A stretch of 64,000 bases of DNA from Pseudoduganella albidiflava (GTDB lineage Bacteria > Pseudomonadota > Gammaproteobacteria > Burkholderiales > Burkholderiaceae_D), in the NCBI RefSeq assembly GCF_004322755.1, contig NZ_CP036401.1:6262001-6326000 (forward strand). The letters run 5' to 3'. Position numbers and translations under genes: made by a program. Below, one piece after another: positions 17,476 to 27,150 of the stretch (position 1 is the stretch's first letter; each line of letters opens with the position of its first letter). The notes beneath the pieces are model-generated. The model saw nothing but the letters and a program-made list of their open reading frames with translations, was not told the DNA's origin and did not search any database.

Positions 17476-18672
17476 TTACACGCGTTCGATGATGCCCGCG
17501 GCGCCCATGCCGGCACCCACGCACATCGTGACCATGCCGTACTTCAGGTTGTTGCGACGGAGGGCGTGCACGACGGTCGCGGCGCGGATAGCGCCGGTCG
17601 CGCCGAGCGGATGGCCCAGCGCGATCGCGCCGCCCATCGGGTTCACCTTGCTCGTATCAAGATTCAGGTCGCGGATCACGGCCAGCGCTTGCGCCGCGAA
17701 CGCTTCATTCAGTTCGATCCAGTCCAGCTGGTCCTGCGTGATGCCGGCGGCGGCCAGCGCTGCCGGAATCGCCACCTTCGGGCCGATGCCCATGATTTCC
17801 GGCGGCACGCCGCGCACGGCGAACGACGAGAACTTGGCCAGCGGCGTCAGGTTGTGTTCGCGCAGGATCTTCTCGGAGACCACGATCAGCGCGCCGGCGC
17901 CGTCGGACATCTGCGACGACGTGGCCGCCGTCACGGAACCCTTGGCGGCGAACACCGGCTTCAGCTTGGCCATGCCTTCGGCCGACGCATCGGCGCGCGG
18001 GCCTTCGTCGTTCTCGACCAGGCGCTTCGATACCTTGATCTCGCCGGTCTTCAGGTCCGGCGTGCGGGTGATGGCTTCCACCGCGGTGATCTCGTCCTTG
18101 AACAGGCCGGCCTGCTGGGCGGCGATGGCGCGGCGGTGCGATTCCAGGCCGAACGCATCCTGGTCTTCGCGGGAGATCTTCCACTGCTTGGCCACGTTCT
18201 CGGCGGTCAGGCCCATGCCGTAGGCCAGGCCCACGTTCTCGTCCCTGAACGTCTCCATATTAATGGAGGGATGGTGGCCCATCATCGGCACCATCGACAT
18301 CGATTCGACGCCGCCGGCGATCATCACGTCGGCTTCGCCGACGCGGATGCGGTCGGCCGCCATCGCCAGCGCGGTGATGCCCGATGCGCAGTAGCGGTTG
18401 ACGGTCACGCCGCCCACGGTGTTCGGCAGGCCGGCCAGCACCACGGCGTTACGCGCCACGTTGAAGCCCTGCTCCGCTTCCGGGAACGAGCAGCCGATGA
18501 TCGCGTCGACGATCAGTGCCGGGTCCAGGTTCGGCACGGCGGCCATGGCGCCGCGGATCGCGTGCACCAGCAGGTCGTCCGGGCGGGTCTTGTTGAACAC
18601 GCCGCGCGGGGCCTTGCCGATCGGGGTGCGGGTCGCGGCGACGATGTATGCGTCTTGCAGTTGTTTGCTCAT
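17476..18672 (-). CDS. Acetyl-CoA C-acyltransferase (thiolase, FadA-like)
   Basis: A 398-residue degradative thiolase that cleaves 3-ketoacyl-CoA with CoA to acetyl-CoA and a shortened acyl-CoA. The active-site cysteine is in NRYCASGITALAMAA (C95), and the C-terminal catalytic residues are in ALGHPLGATGAIR (His) and MCVGAGMGAAG (Cys). It is the third gene of an operon with the acyl-CoA dehydrogenase and the FadN-like protein, 25 bp after the latter. Length and motifs are normal. Confidence 0.93.
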   Translation of the reverse strand: MSKQLQDAYIVAATRTPIGKAPRGVFNKTRPDDLLVHAIRGAMAAVPNLDPALIVDAIIGCSFPEAEQGFNVARNAVVLAGLPNTVGGVTVNRYCASGITALAMAADRIRVGEADVMIAGGVESMSMVPMMGHHPSINMETFRDENVGLAYGMGLTAENVAKQWKISREDQDAFGLESHRRAIAAQQAGLFKDEITAVEAITRTPDLKTGEIKVSKRLVENDEGPRADASAEGMAKLKPVFAAKGSVTAATSSQMSDGAGALIVVSEKILREHNLTPLAKFSSFAVRGVPPEIMGIGPKVAIPAALAAAGITQDQLDWIELNEAFAAQALAVIRDLNLDTSKVNPMGGAIALGHPLGATGAIRAATVVHALRRNNLKYGMVTMCVGAGMGAAGIIERV

Positions 18673-18697
18673 GTTTTTTCCTTGATGTCGGCCGCGA

Positions 18698-21097
18698 TTA
18701 GTTACGCACCGGTTTGCCGGTCTGCAGCATGCCCATGATCCGTTCCTGCGATTTCGGGTTGTTCAGCAGTTCCAGGAAGGCCTTGCGTTCCATGTCCAGC
18801 AGCCACTGCTCGGACACCACGCTGCCCTGGTCGATGTCGCCGCCGGAAACGATCTCGGCGATCATGTCGCCCAGCTTGTAGTCGTGCGCGGAGATGAAGC
18901 CGCCGTCGCGCATGTTGACCAGCTGGCCGCGGATCGTGGCCCAGCCGTAGCGGCCGGTGACCGTGACCGGGCGCTGCAGCGGTGCGCGGTAGCCGGAATC
19001 GAACATCGAGCGCGCGGTGACCTTCGCCACGTGCAGCAGTTCATACGGGTTGAAGACGATGATGTCGTCTTCCTTCAGGTAACCCATCGCCTTGGCTTCC
19101 AGCGCGGATTTCGACACGTTCGCGGTGGCCGCGTTCATGAAGCCCGTCTTCAGGAATTGCAGGATGTCGTTGCCCTTGGCTTCCTTGGCGGCGCGTGCCG
19201 CCGCTTCCTTCAGGCCGCCGCCGGCCGGGATCAGGCCCACGCCCACTTCCACCAGGCCGATGTACGACTCGATCGACGCCACGCGGCGCGACGCATGCAG
19301 CGCCATCTCGCAGCCGCCGCCCAGCGCCAGGCCAGCCACCGCGGCCACCACCGGCACGTTCGAGTACTTCATCGCCATGAAGGTGTTCTGCAGGTCCTTG
19401 ATCAGCGGATCGAGCGCCTTCGGGCCACCGGCCATGAAGGCCGGCAGGGCCGATTGCAGGTCGGCGCCGGCGGAGAACGCGCCGCCTTCGGCCGCGTCGG
19501 TACCCCAGATCACCAGGCCCTTGAAGTTCTTCTCGGCTTCGGCGAGGCCGCGCTTCAGGCCATCGATGACGCCCTGGCCGATCACGTGCATCTTGGTTTT
19601 CAGCGAGATCACCAGCACGTCGTCGCCGGAATGCCACAGGCGCACGTCGTTGTCTTCGAAGACGGTGGTGCCGGCTTTCGACGGGTCGGTGTCGCCGCTG
19701 CCCAGTACCGGGGCGCGGAATGCCTGGCGTTCATAGACGGCCAGGTTCGAGCGCGGCACGTAGCTGTTCGACTTGGCGGAGTACGAGCCTTCCGGCGTAT
19801 GCACGCCCTTGTCGGCCACTTTCTCGTCAAAGACCCAAGCCGGCAGCGGTGCGTCCGTCAGCGCCTTGCCTTCTTCGATATCCTGCTTCACCCACTCGGC
19901 GATCTGCTTCCAGCCGGCGGCCTGCCACGTTTCGAACGGGCCGACTTTCCAGCCGAAGCCCCAGCGCATGGCGAAGTCCACGTCGCGTGCGTTGTCGGCG
20001 ATCGTGTCCAGGTGGTAGGCGATGTAGTGGAACGCGTCGCGGAAGATCGCCCACAGGAACTGGCCTTGCGGGTTGGTCGATTCGCGCAGCGCCTTGAATT
20101 TCTTGACCGGGTCCTTTTCCTTCAGGATGCGGGCGATGATGTCGGCGGCCTTGCCGCCACCGGCCACGTATTCGCCGGTGGCGAAGTCGAGGCGCTGGAT
20201 ATCCTTGCCGACCTTCTTGTAGAAGCCGCCGCCGGCCTTCTGGCCCAGCGCGCCCTTCTCGATCAGCTTCGCCAGGATGTCGGGCGTCTTGTAGACGCTG
20301 GCGAACGGATCGTCCTTCAGGTTGTCCTGCATGGTCTTGATCACGTGGCCCATCGTGTCCAGGCCGACCACGTCCGCCGTGCGGAAGGTGCCGGACTTGG
20401 CGCGACCCAGCTTGGCGCCGGTCAGGTCGTCGACGACGTCCACCGACAGGCCGAACTTCTCGGCCTGGTGGATGGTGGCCAGCATGCCGAAGATGCCGAC
20501 ACGGTTGGCGATGAAGTTCGGCGTGTCTTTCGCACGCACCACGCCCTTGCCCAGCACGGAGGTCAGGAAGGTTTCCAGCTGGTCCAGGATTTCCGGACGG
20601 GTCGCTTCGGTGGGGATCAGTTCCACAAGGTGCATGTAGCGCGGCGGGTTGAAGAAGTGCACGCCGCAGAAGCGCGCCTTCAGTTCCGCGTCGAAGCCTT
20701 CAGCCAGCTGGTGGATCGGCAGGCCGGACGTGTTCGACGCGAAGATCGCGTTGGCGCCGATGTGCGGGGCCACTTTCTTGTACAGGTCGTGCTTCCAGTC
20801 CAGGCGCTCGGCGATCGCTTCGATGATCAGGTCGCAGTCGGCCAGCTGGTCCAGGTTGTCCTCATAGTTGGCGACCTGGATCAGCGCGGCGTCTTCCTTG
20901 TCGCCCAGCGGTGCCGGCGACAGTTTTTTCAGGTTTTCGATGGCTTTCAGGACGATGCCGTTCTTCGGCGTGCCTTCCTTGCCTGGCAGGTCGAACAGCA
21001 CGACCTGCACCTTGGCGTTCACGCAGTGGGCGGCGATCTGCGCGCCCATCACGCCGGCGCCGAGCACGGCGACTTTTTTGACAGTGAAATTGGTCAT
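18698..21097 (-). CDS. 3-hydroxyacyl-CoA dehydrogenase/enoyl-CoA hydratase fusion (FadN-like)
   Basis: A 799-residue bifunctional beta-oxidation enzyme. The dehydrogenase comes first (NAD-binding KVAVLGAGVMGAQIAAH at residues 8-24, then ASNTSGLPI and GVHFFNPPRYMHLVELIPT), and the crotonase domain lies in the C-terminal third (GGAFSAGADLQSALP, PVVAAVAGLALGGGCEMAL). This domain order matches Bacillus FadN rather than E. coli FadB, in which the hydratase is N-terminal. It lies between the acyl-CoA dehydrogenase (19-bp gap) and the thiolase, giving a fadE-fadN-fadA-like operon. Confidence 0.93.
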   Translation of the reverse strand: MTNFTVKKVAVLGAGVMGAQIAAHCVNAKVQVVLFDLPGKEGTPKNGIVLKAIENLKKLSPAPLGDKEDAALIQVANYEDNLDQLADCDLIIEAIAERLDWKHDLYKKVAPHIGANAIFASNTSGLPIHQLAEGFDAELKARFCGVHFFNPPRYMHLVELIPTEATRPEILDQLETFLTSVLGKGVVRAKDTPNFIANRVGIFGMLATIHQAEKFGLSVDVVDDLTGAKLGRAKSGTFRTADVVGLDTMGHVIKTMQDNLKDDPFASVYKTPDILAKLIEKGALGQKAGGGFYKKVGKDIQRLDFATGEYVAGGGKAADIIARILKEKDPVKKFKALRESTNPQGQFLWAIFRDAFHYIAYHLDTIADNARDVDFAMRWGFGWKVGPFETWQAAGWKQIAEWVKQDIEEGKALTDAPLPAWVFDEKVADKGVHTPEGSYSAKSNSYVPRSNLAVYERQAFRAPVLGSGDTDPSKAGTTVFEDNDVRLWHSGDDVLVISLKTKMHVIGQGVIDGLKRGLAEAEKNFKGLVIWGTDAAEGGAFSAGADLQSALPAFMAGGPKALDPLIKDLQNTFMAMKYSNVPVVAAVAGLALGGGCEMALHASRRVASIESYIGLVEVGVGLIPAGGGLKEAAARAAKEAKGNDILQFLKTGFMNAATANVSKSALEAKAMGYLKEDDIIVFNPYELLHVAKVTARSMFDSGYRAPLQRPVTVTGRYGWATIRGQLVNMRDGGFISAHDYKLGDMIAEIVSGGDIDQGSVVSEQWLLDMERKAFLELLNNPKSQERIMGMLQTGKPVRN

Positions 21098-21116
21098 TGT
21101 TGTTGTCCTTGGTCTG

Positions 21117-22907
21117 TTAGAACAGGTCGGCGTCCAGCGCCATCAGGTTCGATGCGCCCGAGCGTGCCTGGCGGATCAGCATCGCGGTTTCCGGGTACAG
21201 GCGGCCGAAGTAGAAGCGCGCGGTGGCCAGCTTGGCCTTGTAGAACTTGTCGTCCGAATCCTGCTTCTCCAGCGCGATCTTGGCCATCTGCGCGAAGAAG
21301 TACGAGAACACCAGGTGGCCGGCAACGCGCAGGTAAGGCACGGCGGCGGCGCCCACTTCATCCTGGTTCTGGAAGGCCTTCATGCCGATTTCCATCGTCA
21401 GCTTGGTGACTTTCTCGCCCAGGTCGCCCAGCGGCGTGACGAATTCGGACATCGCTTCATCGGTGCCGTTCTCTTCCACGAAGGCGCGGATCTTCTCGCC
21501 GAACTTGCGCAGCTTCGAACCGTTGTCCATCAGGATCTTGCGGCCCAGCAGGTCCAGCGACTGCACGGTGTTGGTGCCTTCGTAGATCATGTTGATGCGG
21601 GCGTCGCGCACGTACTGCTCCATGCCCCATTCGGCGATGTAGCCGTGGCCGCCGAACACCTGCATCGCTTCCGAGGTGGCGATCCAGCCGTTGTCGGTGA
21701 TGAAGGCTTTCACGATCGGCGTCAGCAGGGCCACTTCGTCGCCGGCTTCCTTGCGCACTTCTTCGTCCGGGTGGTTCAGTTCACGGTCGATCTGCAGGGC
21801 CACGTAGCTGGTCAGCGCGCGGGCGCCTTCGGCGAAGGCTTTCGCCGTCAGCAGCATGCGGCGCACGTCCGGGTGCACGATGATCGGGTCGGCTGGCTTG
21901 TCCGGTGCCTTGGCGCCGGACAGGGAGCGCATTTGCAGGCGGTCCTTGGCGTATACCAGCGCATTCTGGTAAGCCACTTCGGTCAGGCCCAGCGACTGCA
22001 TGCCCACGCCCAGGCGGGCGGCGTTCATGAACACGAACATCGCGTTCAGGCCCTTGTTCGGCTGGCCGATGATCCAGCCCTTGGCGCCGTCCAGGTTCAT
22101 CTGGCAGGTGGAGTTGCCGTGGATGCCCATCTTTTCTTCGATGGCGCCGCAGAAGATCGGGTTGCGCTCGCCGATGCCGCCGTTACCGTCCGGCAGGAAT
22201 TTCGGGACCAGGAACAGCGAGATGCCCTTCGAGCCTTCCGGTGCGTCCGGCACGCGGGCCAGCACCAGGTGCAGGATGTTTTCCGACATGTCATGCTCGC
22301 CGGCCGAGATGAAGATCTTGTTGCCGGTGATGGTCCAGGAACCGTCGTCGTTCGGCAGCGCCTTGGTGCGCAGCAGGCCCAGGTCGGTGCCGCAATGCGG
22401 TTCGGTCAGGCACATGGTGCCGGTCCATTCGCCCGACACCAGCTTCGGCAGGTAGGTCTTCTTCTGCTCGTCCGTACCGTGTTCCTTCAGGCACTCGTAG
22501 GCGCCATGCGACAGGCCCGGGTACATCGTCCATGCCTGGTTCGACGAGTTCAGCATCTCGTAGAACGAGTTGTTCAGCACCACCGGCAAGCCCTGGCCGC
22601 CGTATTCGGGATCGCACGCCAGCGCCGCCCAGCCACCTTCCACGTACTGCTTGTACGCTTCCTTGTAGCCTTTCGGCGTGGTGACGGTCTTCGCTTCGAC
22701 ATCGTGGTGGCAGCCTTCGCGGTCGCCGGAGTGGTTCAGCGGGAACAGCACTTCGGACGTGAACTTCGCGCCTTCTTCCAGCACGGCGTTGATGATGTCG
22801 GCATCGGTCTCGGCGTGGGCCGGCAGTTCCTTGAGCTGCTCTTCCACCTTCAGGAACTCATGCAGAACGAATTGCATATCCCGGATTGGCGCGACGTATT
22901 GACCCAT
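21117..22907 (-). CDS. Acyl-CoA dehydrogenase (FadE-like, C-terminally extended)
   Basis: A 596-residue flavoenzyme that oxidises acyl-CoA to enoyl-CoA, first step of the beta-oxidation cycle encoded here. The signatures TGTMCLTEPHCGTDLGLL and GNKIFISAGEHD are in the middle domain, with QVFGGHGYIAEWGMEQYVRDARI in the FAD-binding C-terminal half. The family is the long type with an extra C-terminal domain (GAAAVPYLRVAGHLVFSYFF). The start ATG at 22907 follows an AGGAG-like site. It is the first structural gene downstream of the TetR regulator. Confidence 0.93.
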   Translation of the reverse strand: MGQYVAPIRDMQFVLHEFLKVEEQLKELPAHAETDADIINAVLEEGAKFTSEVLFPLNHSGDREGCHHDVEAKTVTTPKGYKEAYKQYVEGGWAALACDPEYGGQGLPVVLNNSFYEMLNSSNQAWTMYPGLSHGAYECLKEHGTDEQKKTYLPKLVSGEWTGTMCLTEPHCGTDLGLLRTKALPNDDGSWTITGNKIFISAGEHDMSENILHLVLARVPDAPEGSKGISLFLVPKFLPDGNGGIGERNPIFCGAIEEKMGIHGNSTCQMNLDGAKGWIIGQPNKGLNAMFVFMNAARLGVGMQSLGLTEVAYQNALVYAKDRLQMRSLSGAKAPDKPADPIIVHPDVRRMLLTAKAFAEGARALTSYVALQIDRELNHPDEEVRKEAGDEVALLTPIVKAFITDNGWIATSEAMQVFGGHGYIAEWGMEQYVRDARINMIYEGTNTVQSLDLLGRKILMDNGSKLRKFGEKIRAFVEENGTDEAMSEFVTPLGDLGEKVTKLTMEIGMKAFQNQDEVGAAAVPYLRVAGHLVFSYFFAQMAKIALEKQDSDDKFYKAKLATARFYFGRLYPETAMLIRQARSGASNLMALDADLF

Positions 22908-22984
22908 GTTTATCTCCTGCGACTGTAGGCTAAGTGTGATTGATGCCGCACCTTGTGGATGCGGCAGGTGTTATGACTGTAAAT

Positions 22985-23608
22985 TCAAGACTGATAGTTT
23001 TCGACCAGGCGGTTGAAGCCGACCGTGGCGCGTTCGACGGCGCCGGGGATGCGCAGGAAGCGGGCATCGTGGTGTACGGCCAGGATCAGGCCATACATCT
23101 CGTACACCAGCTGCTGCGCATCGGTATCCGCCTTCAGGTGACCGCATTCGATCGCCTGCTGCGTGGCGCGCAACAGCGCGCCCTGCCAGGCACCGACCAT
23201 CGTCACCAGCGCTTCGCGGATCGGGCCCGGGCGGTCGTCGTACTCGACGGCGCCGCTGATATAAATACAGCCGGACGCGATCTCGACGGACACGCGCTTG
23301 ACCCAGTGCGCGAACATCATGCGCAGGCGCGGCAAGCCGCGCGCTTCCTTGATGCTGGGGTAAAACACTTCTTGTTCGAAACGGCGGTGGTAAAGCTTCA
23401 ACACTTCCAGCTGTAAATCTTCACGCGAGCCAAAGTGGGCGAATACGCCCGATTTACTCATGTTCATCCGGTCCGCCAGCAAGCCGATGGTCAGGCCTTC
23501 CAGTCCGTCACGGCTGGCCAGGTCCAACGCCACGTCGAGGATGGCGGCGCGGGTCATTTCGCCCTTGCGCATGAATTTTGTCGAAGTATTGATGGCTAAG
23601 TTACTCAC
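22985..23608 (-). CDS. TetR-family regulator of the beta-oxidation operon
   Basis: A 207-residue TetR protein. The HTH spans about residues 15-60 (EMTRAAILDVALDLASRDG, then GLLADRMNMSKSGVFAHFGS). The C-terminal ligand pocket resembles acyl-CoA-responsive family members. I choose the GTG at 23608. The open frame runs on to 23722, but the predicted promoter (TTGACA at 23717-23722) lies inside that extension, so it cannot be the start. ATG at 23572 is an alternative. It precedes the acyl-CoA dehydrogenase by 77 bp on the same strand and is probably the local fatty-acid repressor. Confidence 0.85.
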   Translation of the reverse strand: MSNLAINTSTKFMRKGEMTRAAILDVALDLASRDGLEGLTIGLLADRMNMSKSGVFAHFGSREDLQLEVLKLYHRRFEQEVFYPSIKEARGLPRLRMMFAHWVKRVSVEIASGCIYISGAVEYDDRPGPIREALVTMVGAWQGALLRATQQAIECGHLKADTDAQQLVYEMYGLILAVHHDARFLRIPGAVERATVGFNRLVENYQS

Positions 23609-23680
23609 TTTGGCGTCCGGCTTCAGGAGAGAAAGGAACTTCGATTTTCCCCCGGCAGGTTTGCTTCGTGTGAAAAAAAT

Positions 23681-23722
23681 TACGAACGCTCGTACTATTA
23701 TCCAGGGCTGGATAAATGTCAA
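23681..23722 (-). promoter_or_regulatory. TetR gene promoter with overlapping palindromic operator
   Basis: On the minus strand a perfect TTGACA (23717-23722) is followed after 14-16 bp by GATAAT/TAATAG (23695-23702). Directly downstream lies the palindrome TACGA-ACGC-TCGTA (23681-23694), about where transcription would start, as expected for an autorepressed TetR gene. The spacing is slightly short, so boxes may shift by 1-2 bp. Confidence 0.55.
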
Positions 23723-23923
23723 ACGGGATCGTTAGAGGTGGCGTTCTATTTTGCACCCGGCCTTGCGCGCGGGGGTTGACAGCGGAAAAACCAGACGCGC
23801 CAGATGTTGGCTGCCCGCACATCCGCGGCAGTGGATGTCGGCTGCTGGCGCACCCGCGGCTGTGTTAGCAGGGGTGACTGGCTCCATTTTTTTGGGTGCT
23901 GTTTCCAAAAAAATGGTGCCTGT

Positions 23924-24073
23924 CACCGGTTTTCACCACGGAAGCGACCGAAGTACAAAAAATGGTGCCTGGAAGGAGTGACGGCATGCATGCCATCATC
24001 GCTTGACAGGCGCGGAGCATGCTCCGCGAAACCCCTGTCGAGCCACCGGTTTTCACCACGGAAGCGACCGAAG

Positions 24074-24074
<1 letters not shown>
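23924..24074 (+). repeat. Single two-hairpin element between 31-bp direct repeats
   Basis: An identical 31-bp sequence lies at 23924-23954 and 24044-24074, exactly 120 bp apart. Between the copies is an element of the same plan as the arrays behind hprK and rapZ: AGGAGTG, a hairpin around GGCATGCATGCC (23983-23994), CAGG, a second hairpin GCGGAGCATGCTCCGC, and AAACCCCTGTCGAG. The second direct repeat touches the hslR stop codon. The rest of this 465-bp gap (23609-24073) holds the TetR promoter and a GGTGCCTGTCACC-type repeat near 23884-23930, and no gene was found in it. Confidence 0.8.
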
Positions 24075-24453
<379 letters not shown>

Positions 24454-24454
<1 letters not shown>

Positions 24455-25623
24455 CAAGCGTATTTTCCCACTGCAAAAATGCGCATCAGCGTGCGGTACA
24501 CCACGTAGGCGATCTCGTAGCCGATGCGGCGGAAGCGGCCGACGTGCTGGAATTCGTGCGCGTGGATTTCCACGCCTTCGGCCAGGGCCACCTCGATGTG
24601 CCTGCGCAAATCCTTGGCGAAGGCGGCATCCTTGATCACGACATTCGCTTCCTGGTTCAAGAAAAGGCTCAGTCCATCCACATTGGAAGAGCCGACGGTG
24701 GCCCATTCATCGTCGATCACGGCCACCTTGGCATGGAGCTGGGTCTTGCGATACTCCACTACCCGCACGCCGGAGGCCAGCAGTTTCGGATAGAACGAAT
24801 GCGCCACCGCATCCTGCAGCCAGTGCTCGCCCACGCCGATCAGCAGGATCACTTCGACGCCGCGCTGCGCCGTTTGCGACAGCGCGCGCCGGAACTTGCG
24901 GCCGGGCGCGAAATATGGGTTCGCCAGCAGCACGCTCTTGCGCGCCGCGCCCATGGCCTTCAGGTAGGCGCGCTGGATGGTGTTGCGGTTGCGCAGGTTG
25001 TCGCGCACCACGAAGCCGGCATGCACGGTGGTGCTGGCTTCCGCGGCGGCCTTGTTGGCGCGGCGCGTTTCCTGGTACAAGCCGATCCGCTCGGTGAGCG
25101 GCATGCGGCCCAGGCGCCGCCATTGCGCCACGGCTTCCTTGTGGATATTCGCCACCAGCGGCCCCTTGACCGCCACGGCGAAATCCCAGCGCGGCGCGGT
25201 CAGGCTGATGGCATGGTTGTAGTCGCAAAACATGTCGTCGTTGACATTGATGCCGCCCACGAAGGCGATGCAGCGGTCGACGACGCAGATCTTGCGATGG
25301 GTGCGCGAAATGCCGCGCTTGAACCACGGATTGAAGATACGGTGCCCGACGCCCGCCTCGAGCAATTGCGCATGCATCCGCTTGACCCGCCCGGCACCGG
25401 TGCCGAACCAGTCGGTAATCATGCGCACCGTCACGCCCCTCTTCGCCGCGCGCATCAGCGCGGCCTGCACGGCTTGCCCTGTTTCATCGTCCGCGAAAAT
25501 GTAAGTCTCGAAGTAAACGTCATACTGCGCGGCATCGATCGCTTCCATCAAGGCAGGGAAGAATTCGGTACCGCAGTGCAGGAGTTTGACTTCGTTGTCG
25601 GCGATGAAATCGACAGGGCGCAT
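24454..25623 (-). CDS. clsB: Cardiolipin synthase B (phospholipase D family)
   Basis: A 389-residue PLD-superfamily enzyme with two HxK(x4)D catalytic motifs, HRKICVVD (about residue 112) and HAKVAVID (about 294), each followed by a typical GG/GSSN segment. This matches ClsB/YbhO, which makes cardiolipin from phosphatidylglycerol and a second phospholipid at the inner membrane. It lies 4 bp after the EEP-family gene, the same pairing as ybhP-ybhO in E. coli, which strengthens the call. Confidence 0.9.
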
Positions 25624-25627
25624 AACG

Positions 25628-26446
25628 CTATAACAGTTTCAGGGTAGCGACGAGCGGTGCATGGTCCGACAGCTTGGCCCAGATCGGACCATGCAGGACC
25701 TGCGCCGATTCTACCTCGAAGCCGCGGACGTAGATGCGATCCAGGCGAAAGAAGGGCAAGGCGGATGGGAAGGTGCGGGCCGGACGGACCGCCGCCTGCC
25801 GCCGCGCCAGGGTACGGACCAGGTCGCCCAGGCTGGAGCCGGCACCGATCTCGTCGAAGACCTCGACCACTCCCAGCGCCTTGCGCAGTTTGGCGCTCAG
25901 CGTGTTGCGCCAGTCATTGAAATCGCCGGCGATGATCACCGGTTCGTTATTGGGTGCGGAAAGGTTCACCGCGTCGATCAGCGCCTCCACCTGCCGCACG
26001 CGGCTGCGTTCGAACAGGCCCAGGTGGATCACGTAGCAATGCACCACGCCCTTGGGCGTTTCCACGATGGAGTGCAGGATGCCGCGCGCTTCATAGGCAT
26101 GGTCGGAAACGTCGGTATTGGTCCACTTGGCGATCGGGTACTTCGACAGCAGCGCGTTGCCGTGGTGGCCATGGTCGTATTGCGCGTTCAGGCCATACAC
26201 GGACTGGTGCGATTCGCCCGCGAAGAATTCATGCTGGCTGCGCTCGGGCCAGTGCTTGGGCCCATGGCGCTCTTCGCCGAAGCGGGCGGCGATCCGGTCG
26301 TGCTGCCCCTGCACTTCCTGCAGGAAGATCAGGTCGGCATCGAAGGCGGCGATGGCCTGCTTGAGTGCGAGCACCCGCGGCTTGCTGCGGTAGGACACGC
26401 CCTTGTGGATATTGTAGGTGGCGACTTTGATCTTCATGAAAGCCAT
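25628..26446 (-). CDS. Endonuclease/exonuclease/phosphatase family protein (YbhP-like)
   Basis: A 272-residue EEP-fold metal-dependent hydrolase. Catalytic signatures are KVATYNIHKGV at the N-terminus, LIFLQEVQG, the IIAGDFNDWR aspartate/asparagine site and a C-terminal SDHAPLVATLKL with the general-base histidine. It is first in a likely three-gene unit with clsB and hslR, matching the ybhP-clsB pairing. Substrate may be a phospholipid or nucleic-acid phosphodiester and cannot be told from sequence. The ATG at 26446 could be moved to the ATG 9 bp inside (MKIKVATYN). Confidence 0.88.
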   Translation of the reverse strand: MAFMKIKVATYNIHKGVSYRSKPRVLALKQAIAAFDADLIFLQEVQGQHDRIAARFGEERHGPKHWPERSQHEFFAGESHQSVYGLNAQYDHGHHGNALLSKYPIAKWTNTDVSDHAYEARGILHSIVETPKGVVHCYVIHLGLFERSRVRQVEALIDAVNLSAPNNEPVIIAGDFNDWRNTLSAKLRKALGVVEVFDEIGAGSSLGDLVRTLARRQAAVRPARTFPSALPFFRLDRIYVRGFEVESAQVLHGPIWAKLSDHAPLVATLKLL

Positions 26447-26718
26447 TCTAGCGCCAACCGTGCTCTTTCATCCCGGGCAATCGTGCGGCGGCGAATTCAT
26501 GCATGAATCCGCGGCTGGCACCCGCAGGCCTGCCTCGCGGCCCGGCGCCGCGCCAATTTCTCTACTTTACTCCGGCCCGTGGTTTTCCTGCATGGCAACT
26601 GCGCCAATTGTGTGCCATTCACACTTTTGTTGCTGCCGAGGTGAGAGGAATGGCCTATAGTCTATTCAACAGAGGAACTTCGAGTTTCCAATACTAACTG
26701 ACGCGAACGGGAGGCTTT

Positions 26719-27141
26719 ATGGCGATCAGAACTTTCTGCACGACGCTTTGCACTGCGCTGGCCACGCTGGCGGCGGCATCCACCCCGGCGTTTGCCATGC
26801 TGCCGGATACGCAACCAGCCGCTGCCGGTATCACGGCTGCCGGCGCGCCCGGCCACGGCAATGGCGCGCCCCAGCAGGCCGCCAGCCGCCTGGTATTTGA
26901 AACCGATGCGCCGATCGGCATGGCCGGCACGGACCAGGGCGCGCCAGCCCCCGGTTCGGTATCGCTGTTCAACCAGACCGGCGCCTACTTCGGCGAATTC
27001 CTTGCCGGCGATCTGGCCTACCGTCCGCAGGCCCAGGGGCAAAGCGAGCCCGAACCCGGCAGCCTGCCCCTGCTGGGCGCGGCCGGTGTCGCGCTGCTGA
27101 TCGCCCAGCTGCGGCGCTCGCGCCGGCCAGCCGTGCGCTGA
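26719..27141 (+). CDS. Secreted protein with PEP-CTERM-type sorting signal
   Basis: A 140-residue exported protein of unknown role. A signal peptide covers about residues 1-26 (cleavage after TPAFA), the middle is low-complexity and rich in Ala/Gly/Gln, and the end carries the exosortase signature: PEPGS, a hydrophobic helix (LPLLGAAGVALLIAQL) and a basic tail RRSRR. It would be processed by an exosortase encoded elsewhere and released to or anchored at the cell surface. A GGGAGG precedes the ATG. The 272-bp region upstream, shared with the divergent EEP gene, holds a TATAGT box at 26656-26661 but no clear -35. Confidence 0.82.
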   Translation: MAIRTFCTTLCTALATLAAASTPAFAMLPDTQPAAAGITAAGAPGHGNGAPQQAASRLVFETDAPIGMAGTDQGAPAPGSVSLFNQTGAYFGEFLAGDLAYRPQAQGQSEPEPGSLPLLGAAGVALLIAQLRRSRRPAVR

Positions 27142-27150
27142 GATCCGCCG

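Noticed and set aside
18884..21409. Long plus-strand frame opposite the FadN-like gene
   Set aside because: Antisense shadow with biased composition; the minus-strand gene has complete domains.
23751..24073. Possible small genes between the TetR gene and hslR
   Set aside because: Frames run across dispersed repeats and direct repeats, with no ribosome-binding site or recognisable product.
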